A DNA stretch of 5,606 nucleotides, taken from NCBI GenBank assembly GCA_011051475.1, contig DRLE01000008.1:1-5606 (forward strand), given 5' to 3'. Both the position numbers and the translations under genes were made by a program. Below are positions 1-5,570 of this stretch, in pieces. Under the pieces are notes generated by a model. The model had not been told where the DNA came from and searched no databases. It was given only the letters and a program-made list of their open reading frames with translations. Source of the stretch: Gammaproteobacteria bacterium (lineage in GTDB: Bacteria > Pseudomonadota > Gammaproteobacteria > SZUA-229). Within the stretch, counting starts at the first letter, position 1, and the number at the start of each line of letters is the position of its first letter.

Positions 1-744
1 ACGGCGATACCAGCTGATAGCCTCATCCACATTTTCCTCCACACCCCGTCCCTTTTCATAGGCAATACCCAGGCGATACATCGCGGCACGGGTTTCCTGA
101 TCGGCGGACTGACGGTACAGCTCGACGGCTTTTTCCCGGTCGCCATCAACACCCAGGCCTTTCTCGTACATATAGCCCTTTACCATCAATGCGTAGGAAT
201 TGTTGTATCTCAGGGCGCGGTCGATCAGGGCCCAGGCCCTGTCCGTATCCTGCATCACGCCACGGCCGCGGGCATACATCCAGGCCAGACGCGCCATGCC
301 CTGCGGATTCCCGCGCCGGGCAGCATGTTCATAATAGGCCGCCGCCTGCTGCAAATCCTCATCAACCCCGATACCCTTGTCATACATAAAGCCCAGCAGG
401 GCGTAACCACGACCATGCTCAGTCCTGGAGACCGAAGCCCGTGCCAGCTCCATGGCCTTTTTCGGATCCTGTTCCACTCCCCGTCCCTGAAGATACAACA
501 TGGCCAGGCGTGACTGACCAGAATGATCGCCACTGTCTGCCGCCTGCTGATAGAGCTCTCTGGCCCTGTCGAGATCGCGCCGCACACCCAGGCCGCGCTC
601 ATAGAGAAAGCCCAGGTGCGCCAGCGCCCGGACATTGCCGTTTTTAATCGCCTTCAGATACCACTGGGCCGCCTTGTCATAGTCAACCGCCATGCCCATG
701 CCACGCTCGTACATATGGCCAAGTTTGGCCTGGGCGGCAGGGTA
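1..744 (-). repeat. Array of seven Sel1 repeats inside the CDS
   Basis: The encoded repeats start at residues 215, 252, 288, 324, 361, 397 and 432, giving a period of 36-37 codons (about 108 bases). Each follows the Sel1 pattern A..LG.mYerG.Gv..D..kA..wy.kAa..G. Clear copies of the core are LGHMYERGMGM, LGFLYERGLGV, LGFMYDKGIGV and KGYMYEKGLGV. Repeat 3 departs from the consensus in its second helix (KAMELARASVS), and repeat 5 has DRAWALIDRAL. The DNA copies have diverged, so this is an old protein repeat and not a recent DNA duplication. The array probably continues to the left of the window. Confidence 0.9.
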
Positions 745-1386
745 GTTTTTGTCCGCCAGTTCCTTCAGCTGGCTGAATGCCTGGTCGAACTGCCCATTGA
801 CAATCTGCCTGATGGCACGCTGGTACTGGAACTCGACCTCAAGATCCTGCGCCGCCCTGACATATTCCCGGTTGAGACCGGCCAGCACGGCAGCGTCTTT
901 CTGCCGCTTCATCTGCTGCTGCAGTGACCGGATGGTCTTGCGCGCCTGCGCCAGCTCCTGCTCGGATTCACGCAGCGCCTGCTCCAGCTTGACATCGTTT
1001 TTCAGCGCGGCAAGCATGCGCCTGACCTCGTCCGGGTCAACCTGCATGCGTGCCTTGACATAATAGGCGACACGATCCCAGTCTTCTTCCAGTAGTTCGG
1101 TACGGAGAATGCCTGCGGTCAGGCTGACATAATCATGCGTCACACTTTTGCTGCCATCGCTGCTCTCACTGATATTGATCACCGACTGCACATAGGTACC
1201 CAGTTCTTCCAGCAGGTTCTGCTTGACCCCATCGATGGCGCACACCCGCGATGTATAGCGGGTATCGAAATCATCGGCCTGATATTTGTAGTCTCTTATA
1301 TATTCCCTGATCGCAGCCTGTGCCGTAAAACACACCAGCAGAATCAAAACGGTAAAACCTGTTTTTCCATGTTTTCCAATCATCAT
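1..1386 (-). CDS. Secreted Sel1-repeat (SLR/TPR-like) protein, C-terminus cut by window edge
   Basis: The frame is open from an ATG at 1386 to base 1 (462 codons, no stop), so the protein is partial at its C-terminus only. A TAA two codons upstream (1390-1392) fixes the start; a second ATG follows directly at 1383. Residues 1-24 look like a Sec signal peptide (basic start, core TVLILLVCF, TAQA before the likely cut), so the protein should be periplasmic or exported. Residues 25-125 form a separate domain with LLEELGTYVQS and LTAGILRTELLEEDWD, a pattern I recall from the N-termini of other bacterial Sel1 proteins and related to the FlgT-N/LPP20-like fold (inference). Residues 128-165 are a Gln/Glu/Lys-rich coiled coil. 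From residue 215 on there are seven Sel1 repeats of about 36 residues, the last cut. Sel1 arrays are protein-binding solenoids; the partner is unknown. The ribosome binding site is weak: GGGGG at 1397-1401, 10 bases from the ATG. Confidence 0.93.
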   Translation of the reverse strand, partial: MMIGKHGKTGFTVLILLVCFTAQAAIREYIRDYKYQADDFDTRYTSRVCAIDGVKQNLLEELGTYVQSVINISESSDGSKSVTHDYVSLTAGILRTELLEEDWDRVAYYVKARMQVDPDEVRRMLAALKNDVKLEQALRESEQELAQARKTIRSLQQQMKRQKDAAVLAGLNREYVRAAQDLEVEFQYQRAIRQIVNGQFDQAFSQLKELADKNYPAAQAKLGHMYERGMGMAVDYDKAAQWYLKAIKNGNVRALAHLGFLYERGLGVRRDLDRARELYQQAADSGDHSGQSRLAMLYLQGRGVEQDPKKAMELARASVSRTEHGRGYALLGFMYDKGIGVDEDLQQAAAYYEHAARRGNPQGMARLAWMYARGRGVMQDTDRAWALIDRALRYNNSYALMVKGYMYEKGLGVDGDREKAVELYRQSADQETRAAMYRLGIAYEKGRGVEENVDEAISWYRR

Positions 1387-1396
1387 GATTTACAAA

Positions 1397-1401
1397 CCCC
1401 C
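1397..1401 (-). promoter_or_regulatory. Weak ribosome binding site of the Sel1-repeat gene
   Basis: On the minus strand a GGGGG run lies 10 bases before the ATG at 1386. No AGGAGG-like sequence is closer, so initiation may be inefficient. A CCCG at 1477-1480, on the other side of the terminator stem, could pair with this run in a read-through transcript; that is speculation. Confidence 0.35.
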
Positions 1402-1405
1402 AAAC

Positions 1406-1476
1406 AAAAAATGCGCACATCACGGCAGTTTCGTAAAGTATAGAAAGCTTTTGTAAAACTGCCGCGATACGCGCAT
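1406..1476 (-). terminator. Long rho-independent terminator after the lipoprotein gene
   Basis: The arms 1456-1476 and 1411-1431 are 21 bases each, separated by a 24-base loop (1432-1455). In minus-strand RNA all 21 positions pair, three of them as G-U wobbles. In plus-strand RNA those three become A/C mismatches, so the structure is built for minus-strand transcripts. The 3' arm runs straight into six U residues (A-run 1406-1411 on the plus strand) followed by GUUUG. The stem begins 25 bases after the TAG of the lipoprotein gene, the normal place for its terminator. The loop may add a short inner stem (AAAG with CUUU). Confidence 0.85.
1437..1442 (-). promoter_or_regulatory. Possible -10 element (TATACT) in the terminator loop
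   Basis: Read on the minus strand, the loop contains TATACT, five of six matches to the sigma70 -10 consensus. It lies 51 bases upstream of the Sel1 gene ATG. The expected -35 position (about 1460-1465) reads GCGGCA, which is a poor match, and no extended -10 TGn is present. The element is therefore only a candidate, proposed because no other room for a promoter exists between the terminator U-run and the gene. Confidence 0.2.
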
Positions 1477-1501
1477 CGGGATGAGAGGAAATTATCGTAA
1501 T

Positions 1502-4018
1502 CTACAGAATACTACAGGTATTATCCCCATCGAAATACTCAAGCGTGGTGGTCTGACCGGCGGTAACAGTCACATTGTTGCAGTTACCATTACCGTTGGT
1601 CGCATCACGCATCTTTACGCGATCATAGGTGCCTGCTGGCAGGCTGAGAATCGCACTGCCATTGCCACGGGTACGGCTGCGCATAAAGCTGTTGGTGCCT
1701 GCGGTGCCGCCCTGGCGCACATCGATGGAAAAGGCGCCGATCGGACTTGAGCGATCACCGCTATTGCCGGCATAGACAATGGTTTCCAACACCCCGCTAT
1801 CGGGCAAGGTGATGGTTCCCAGGGCGGCCGTATCGCCCACATTGGCGATATTGATGGCGGTGCCATTGGCCAGTTGTGTCTGCCCGTTATAGATACTCGA
1901 TGCGAATGTCTTTGGAGTATCCACCTTGATGGCGACCTTGTGGTTACCGGTCAGGTCAGTATAAAGCGTAACCGTGCCATCACTGCTGGTAACCTCATGA
2001 CCGATATACGTGTCGCTCGGATCATACAAACGGACTTTTACCTGGCTTGCCGGGTTGTTGGCGCTATCCTGCAAGGTTGCGGTGATGGCGCTGACCGAGG
2101 CGGAAAAATCCAGCACCTGGTTACTCGCTGTCATATCCAGCGCGGTATTACGCTGGCCATAGGCATAGACCTTGTAGGTATCGGGCTTGAGCCACTCGCG
2201 GTACTGCCCCTGCCGGTTGGTGCGCAAGCGATCGCTGGGGCCGCTGGCGACATTGATCAATACACGCTGCCCGGCAACCCTGTTGCTGGTGGCGCCATCG
2301 GTGATGGTGCCGCTGAGCAGATAGCCCGACTCCAGGCTGAAATCAACCGTGGTGGCGCCGGCGGTGGAAACATTCACCGGCTTGCCCAGGTTGCGACTGT
2401 TGGTTCCAGCTGCGCCATCATACACCTCGGTGCCATAGGGCTGAACGGTCCGGTTTCTGGCGATCATCAGGTAGTCACCGGCGATCACATTGATCTGGTA
2501 GCTGCCGTCGGCACTGGTGCGCGCCGCGGCTATCCTGGTGCGATTGTTGAAATCACGAATCACCACCTCGACGCCTTCCAGCGGTACGCCGGTTTCGCTG
2601 GTAACCGTGCCACTGATACGCCCGCCGGCTTCCAGCCGGAAATCCTTGCCGGTAACCGGCGTGCTCGTGTTCACCGTTATCATTTCGGCATCGAAGGCAT
2701 GGTAGGCCACGCCACCCGCTGACCACCACTCACTGGCATGACGGCCGGCATCGGCGGTATCGTCGAGCCGGTTGACCGCGGTGAGAATATATTCACCGGA
2801 GAAGGTGCCGCCCGTATCCGGATCGCTGTCGCCCCTGACCGGCACATTCAGACAGTAATTGCCGCTGCTGTCGGTGGTTGTCCTGTTTCGCGTTACCCAG
2901 TTCCTGAAGTCCCTGACGATGACCCGGATACCCGCCATTGGCTTGTTGCCACTGTCGGTAACGGTGCCACAGATACTGCCGGCGGCAACCATGCTGCTGA
3001 CAATATTACTGGTGATCTCATCTGCACTGGCGGCCGAGCTCAGGCTGGTCGAAAGCGCTTCCGCACTCAGGCCTGTCGTATCGATATCCGTCACAAGATC
3101 ATCGACCACATCCTGCATCTCGCTTATCTCATCGACCGTCAATGCGGTCAGATCGGTACTGACCGCAGTAATCAGGTCACTGGTGGCATCCGTTGAGGGA
3201 TCAACGGTGACACTGGCGGCGGTGACGCGGCTGTCAAGCACGCCGGTTGAGCCGCTGGCTCTGACAATATATTTGGACGCGGGCGCATCCAGCGGCGCCG
3301 CCAGCTTGTAAATGCCATTACCATCGGTGGTCGCCGTGGTAATCGGGCCGCCAACGACATTGCCACTGGCGTCAATCTCGTAAACTTCAACGGTAACACC
3401 TGCCACCGGCGACACCACATCGCTTATGCCGGCATGAACATCGCCAAACAACCAGGCCAGCATTTTCTGATACAGTTTTTTACCATTGAAAGCGACAGCG
3501 CCATTGGGCGCCAGCACGGTTCCGCTGACAGCGGTTGAATCATTGTCGGTAATGGTAAGGGTTTTTGATGTGCTACTGTCCAGCGTGGCCGTCTGAACAT
3601 TGCCAAGGCTGACCGTCAGGCTTTCATCCAGTTCGACATCGGTATCATCCGTGATATTGAGGCCACAGGTTTTATCCGCCGTATCGCCATCCGCCCAGGT
3701 AAGCACCGTATCACTGGCCGTATAATCCGTTCCACTGCTTGCTGTTCCGGCCGTCACGCTACAGGTAACGGACACCTCACCATCACTGCCACCGGTACGC
3801 GACAGTGCAATGGAAACCGCACCGGCGCTTTCGGCAAAACTTTCATCAGCCGGGTTGGTGAAACCGATGATACCGGCCGATATTGTTGTCGTTGTATCGG
3901 TCGTATTCGACGATGATGAACCGCCACCACAGGCGGTCAAACCGGCTGACATGGCCAGAAGCAGGGCGCAGCCTGAAACTGATTTTGCAAAAAAAGGAAA
4001 CGGCTTATTATTCTTCAT
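1502..4018 (-). CDS. Large lipoprotein: Calx-beta domain plus carboxypeptidase-regulatory-like domains
   Basis: This 838-residue protein starts at the ATG at 4018, which has GGAG (4027-4030) eight bases upstream and is followed at once by a lipoprotein signal peptide: MKNNK, a hydrophobic stretch, then lipobox LTAC with Cys30 and a GGGSSSS linker. Residues 49-160 form a Calx-beta domain (DTDVELDESL at 125-134, ending in DND at 158-160). A first carboxypeptidase-regulatory-like (Ig-like) sandwich starts at SGTV 165-168 and contains an unusual insert at 180-197 (KMLAWLFGD). Residues 285-346 are acidic and probably helical. Further sandwich repeats start near 348, 466 and 566, sharing VRDF/IRDF and DF.LE.G..SGT motifs; more divergent ones follow near 639 and 740. 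No catalytic motif is visible. Family knowledge suggests an envelope-anchored or surface protein for adhesion, carbohydrate contact or structure. Its leader is separate from the patatin gene, and it ends before a strong terminator. The substrate or partner is unknown. Confidence 0.92.
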   Translation of the reverse strand: MKNNKPFPFFAKSVSGCALLLAMSAGLTACGGGSSSSNTTDTTTTISAGIIGFTNPADESFAESAGAVSIALSRTGGSDGEVSVTCSVTAGTASSGTDYTASDTVLTWADGDTADKTCGLNITDDTDVELDESLTVSLGNVQTATLDSSTSKTLTITDNDSTAVSGTVLAPNGAVAFNGKKLYQKMLAWLFGDVHAGISDVVSPVAGVTVEVYEIDASGNVVGGPITTATTDGNGIYKLAAPLDAPASKYIVRASGSTGVLDSRVTAASVTVDPSTDATSDLITAVSTDLTALTVDEISEMQDVVDDLVTDIDTTGLSAEALSTSLSSAASADEITSNIVSSMVAAGSICGTVTDSGNKPMAGIRVIVRDFRNWVTRNRTTTDSSGNYCLNVPVRGDSDPDTGGTFSGEYILTAVNRLDDTADAGRHASEWWSAGGVAYHAFDAEMITVNTSTPVTGKDFRLEAGGRISGTVTSETGVPLEGVEVVIRDFNNRTRIAAARTSADGSYQINVIAGDYLMIARNRTVQPYGTEVYDGAAGTNSRNLGKPVNVSTAGATTVDFSLESGYLLSGTITDGATSNRVAGQRVLINVASGPSDRLRTNRQGQYREWLKPDTYKVYAYGQRNTALDMTASNQVLDFSASVSAITATLQDSANNPASQVKVRLYDPSDTYIGHEVTSSDGTVTLYTDLTGNHKVAIKVDTPKTFASSIYNGQTQLANGTAINIANVGDTAALGTITLPDSGVLETIVYAGNSGDRSSPIGAFSIDVRQGGTAGTNSFMRSRTRGNGSAILSLPAGTYDRVKMRDATNGNGNCNNVTVTAGQTTTLEYFDGDNTCSIL

Positions 4019-4026
4019 TAAGGATT

Positions 4027-4030
4027 CTCC
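4027..4030 (-). promoter_or_regulatory. Ribosome binding site that fixes the lipoprotein start
   Basis: GGAG on the minus strand sits eight bases before the ATG at 4018. Together with the lipoprotein signal peptide that begins there, it shows that the 48 codons further upstream (open back to a TTG at 4162) are leader and not protein. Confidence 0.85.
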
Positions 4031-4095
4031 GAAAAAAATCTCGAAAAAAAACTCACAATAAAAACTAGTAAAGTTTTTTTCGTTATCAAGAAAAA
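4031..4095 (-). promoter_or_regulatory. A/T-tract leader of the lipoprotein gene
   Basis: The minus-strand leader contains A7 (4074-4080), then U5 (4060-4064), U8 (4044-4051) and U7 (4032-4038) just before the ribosome binding site. AAAAACU (4072-4078) can pair with AGUUUUU (4060-4066) around a five-base loop, and the A7CU could instead pair with the later AGU8 tract. U-rich leaders can act as ribosomal protein S1 binding sites that raise translation, and A-tracts bend DNA. Either role is inference. The composition stands out sharply from the flanking genes. Confidence 0.45.
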
Positions 4096-4122
4096 TAATA
4101 TCGCCACTCGTCAGATTAAAAA
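4095..4122 (-). promoter_or_regulatory. Possible sigma70 promoter of the lipoprotein gene
   Basis: A minus-strand -10 candidate TATTAT (4095-4100) is preceded, after 16 bases, by TTTTTA (4117-4122), which matches the -35 consensus at only three positions. The predicted start would give a leader of about 70 bases that includes the A/T tracts. The rest of the gap toward the patatin gene (4123-4227) shows no gene and no convincing terminator. Confidence 0.25.
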
Positions 4123-4227
4123 CAGTCTTAGATCGACTCCTGGCCGCGCTGCGATTGCACAACCGGTTTCACTGTATCTTCAGCAGCTTGATGTCGAATA
4201 ATAGAACACCGGGCGGTTTTTTCGCTC

Positions 4228-5142
4228 TCATGATCTGCTCTGATTCATTTCCAGAACACGACTGATTTCCGGCATCATGCGCTGTACGCATTTTTCACCT
4301 TCCCTGATCGATTCTGCCGCGCGGTAGAACTCCAGCAGGCCGATATGTGAGAGTCGGGGATGAAGCAGGACATCAGGTGGATCACCGGCCATGCGACTGC
4401 GGGTAATCCTGTCCTGCATAATATTAATGGAACCTGCCATGGCCTCGAACAGACTTGGTGGCTGCTCTGCCGTTTCGGTTTCGAAAAAAGTTCCGGTGTA
4501 TTCCATGACCAGGTCGGTAATCTTTGCCGTCACACTGTTGTTCGCATCGTTTCTGACGGCCGGCTGCATGTGCTTGCCGACAATATCCCCGTTCAGGTTG
4601 ACGGCAATAACAACATCGGCTCCCATGGCACGGCACACCGAAACCGGCACGGGGTTGACCAGACCGCCATCGACCAGCCACTGCTGATGACGCTTTATCG
4701 GGGGGAACAGACCAGGCAGCGCGATTGATGCCCACACGGCCTGGATAAGCGAGCCCTCGCTGAGCCAGATCTCCCTGCCTTTTTCCAGCGAGGTGGACAC
4801 GGCGGCATACTGCTTGCTTAACGATGCTATCTGCACACCCTCATCGGCCACATGTTTCTGCAGAAAGCTGTACAGTCTTTCGGTATTGACAAAGCCGTTA
4901 AGGGAGGGACTGATTTCAAGAAAGCGCGCGGTTTCAAACCTGGTAAGGGATAGCACCCAGTCTTCAAGCCTGTCGATATTGCCCGCAACATAGGCGGCAC
5001 CGACCAGCGAGCCAATCGAGGTACCACAGACGATGGCCGGTTCAATCCCTTCCCTGGCCAGTTCCCGGATAATGCCGATATGCGACCAGCCGCGTGAAGA
5101 ACCACTGCCCAGCGCCAGTCCAACTTTTAATGGCGGGTTCAA
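4228..5142 (-). CDS. rssA: RssA-like patatin-family phospholipase/esterase (NTE family)
   Basis: Patatin-family serine hydrolases cleave acyl esters of lipids with a Ser-Asp dyad. Numbered from the TTG at 5142 (304 residues), the family signatures are all present: the oxyanion glycine loop GSGSSRG (12-18), the nucleophile elbow GTSIG (40-44, Ser42), and DGG with the catalytic Asp158. Following SLVGAAY, WLVDGGLVNPVP and RMAGDPPD (250-257) match my memory of E. coli RssA closely. No signal peptide or membrane segment is visible, so it is probably cytoplasmic. I prefer the TTG because AGGAG (5149-5153) lies six bases before it and because E. coli RssA, as I recall it, begins nearly at the same point (MRKIKIGLALGSG). 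The alternative is the ATG at 5184 (318 residues), which has only a G-run almost touching it. The gene follows the small Arg-rich gene after a short gap and may share its promoter. No rssB-like regulator lies beside it here. The true substrate is unknown. Confidence 0.93.
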   Translation of the reverse strand: MNPPLKVGLALGSGSSRGWSHIGIIRELAREGIEPAIVCGTSIGSLVGAAYVAGNIDRLEDWVLSLTRFETARFLEISPSLNGFVNTERLYSFLQKHVADEGVQIASLSKQYAAVSTSLEKGREIWLSEGSLIQAVWASIALPGLFPPIKRHQQWLVDGGLVNPVPVSVCRAMGADVVIAVNLNGDIVGKHMQPAVRNDANNSVTAKITDLVMEYTGTFFETETAEQPPSLFEAMAGSINIMQDRITRSRMAGDPPDVLLHPRLSHIGLLEFYRAAESIREGEKCVQRMMPEISRVLEMNQSRS

Positions 5143-5148
5143 GTATCT

Positions 5149-5153
5149 CTCCT
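5149..5153 (-). promoter_or_regulatory. Strong ribosome binding site supporting a TTG start for the patatin gene
   Basis: AGGAG on the minus strand is followed by the six-base spacer AGATAC and then TTG (5140-5142). It lies inside the reading frame opened by the ATG at 5184, so the two starts are alternatives. A site this good within a coding region is unusual by chance and favours the shorter protein. Confidence 0.65.
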
Positions 5154-5196
5154 GTGAGCTGTGACTGATTAACTGGACGGACATACCCCCTTATGC

Positions 5197-5210
5197 CAGG
5201 GATACCCCTG
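5197..5210 (-). repeat. Small hairpin between the Arg-rich and patatin genes
   Basis: Perfect five-base arms CAGGG (5197-5201) and CCCTG (5206-5210) enclose a four-base loop. No U-run follows, so it is not a standard terminator. It lies just upstream of the ATG at 5184 and could affect access to that start or mRNA stability. Confidence 0.35.
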
Positions 5211-5234
5211 AAATACGGCAGGTAAAATACGGCA
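5211..5234. repeat. Direct repeat of 10 bases in the intergenic gap
   Basis: AAATACGGCA occurs at 5211-5220 and again at 5225-5234 on the plus strand, a 14-base period with GGTA between the copies. It could be a chance duplication or a tandem binding site. No known operator is recognised. Confidence 0.4.
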
Positions 5235-5250
5235 CGGGAGAAAAAACCGG

Positions 5251-5442
5251 TTACAGTTCTTCGTTTCTGAAACCGATATCGGTGCTGCGTCGGGCATAGC
5301 CGGAACGACGGTCACCCCCGCTTTCATCAAAACGGATCATTTTTCTGCGACCGAGAATCACCCGCCTGTCATAACCGGATCTTTTTTCCCGGTAACGCCC
5401 TGCTACGGGCTGTTTGTGACTGTCCATATCTTCCAACTTCAT
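5251..5442 (-). CDS. Small Arg-rich hypothetical protein with RSGY(D/A)RR repeats
   Basis: This encodes 63 residues from an ATG at 5442 with a strong ribosome binding site (GGAGG at 5449-5453, six bases away). The protein has 13 Arg and 4 Lys against 11 acidic residues, no Cys, no signal peptide and no membrane segment, so it should be a small, probably flexible, cytoplasmic protein. Two near-identical motifs, RSGYDRR (21-27) and RSGYARR (46-52), are separated by a more hydrophobic piece, VILGRRKMIRF. Arg-rich motifs of the RRxGxDRR type recur in short uncharacterised proteobacterial proteins that I have seen, but I know of no assigned function. Nucleic-acid or nucleotide binding is possible from the charge and is only a guess. 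It is the first gene of a possible two-gene unit with the patatin gene. Confidence 0.75.
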   Translation of the reverse strand: MKLEDMDSHKQPVAGRYREKRSGYDRRVILGRRKMIRFDESGGDRRSGYARRSTDIGFRNEEL

Positions 5443-5448
5443 GAAACA

Positions 5449-5453
5449 CCTCC
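5449..5453 (-). promoter_or_regulatory. Ribosome binding site that fixes the start of the Arg-rich gene
   Basis: GGAGG on the minus strand lies six bases before the ATG at 5442. The frame is open further to a GTG at 5478, but that codon has no such site, so the ATG is the better start. The good site is also the main sign that this short frame is a real gene. Confidence 0.8.
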
Positions 5454-5564
5454 ACGTCTCAATACACTGGTGATGCACTGGAAATCTGACTGCACCTCGA
5501 ACACCCGGTTTCTGTTAAAACGAAGACCGCTGCGCCATGTAAAACATTGCATCCTGCATACATC

Positions 5565-5570
5565 TATAAT
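5565..5570 (+). promoter_or_regulatory. Possible rightward -10 element (TATAAT)
   Basis: A perfect TATAAT on the plus strand overlaps the minus-strand -10 element. The nearest -35-like sequence, TTGCAT (5547-5552), is only 12 bases away, too close for a normal promoter, and the position at 17 bases reads AAACAT. It may serve a divergent gene to the right of the window or simply reflect the symmetry of the element. Confidence 0.25.

Noticed and set aside
1..744. CRISPR-like or tandem DNA repeat suggested by the 108-base period
   Set aside because: The period is the 36-residue Sel1 protein repeat; the copies are diverged in DNA and have no spacers.
255..927. Open frames of 126, 134 and similar lengths on both strands over the Sel1 gene
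   Set aside because: They are out-of-frame shadows of the Sel1 array, whose frame stays open for 462 codons with seven good repeats.
1874..2722. 282-residue open frame on the plus strand
   Set aside because: It lies wholly antisense to the lipoprotein gene, has no ribosome binding site or recognisable domain, and its composition reflects the reverse of the real gene's codons.
2738..3311. Two overlapping 150-residue open frames on the plus strand
   Set aside because: Both are antisense to the lipoprotein gene, whose minus-strand frame has a signal peptide and clear domains; these have neither.
4118..4138. Possible terminator after the patatin gene (AGTC/GACT stem followed by G and five U)
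   Set aside because: The stem is only four base pairs with a seven-base loop and a spacer G before the U-run, too weak to claim; it also lies about 90 bases after the stop.
4019..4162. 48-residue N-terminal extension of the lipoprotein from a TTG at 4162
   Set aside because: It would put the signal peptide in the middle of the protein and ignores the good ribosome binding site at 4027-4030; the region is an A/T-tract leader.
4205..4222. GC-rich stretch followed by TTTTTT on the plus strand (CACCGGGCGG then T6)
   Set aside because: It resembles a plus-strand terminator tail, but the only stem (ACCG/CGGT) leaves a two-base loop and no plus-strand gene ends here.
5443..5478. 12-residue extension of the Arg-rich protein from a GTG at 5478
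   Set aside because: There is no ribosome binding site before the GTG, whereas the ATG at 5442 has GGAGG at six bases.
5547..5570. Complete rightward promoter TTGCAT-TATAAT
   Set aside because: The spacer is 12 bases, too short for sigma70; only the -10 element is kept as a weak candidate.
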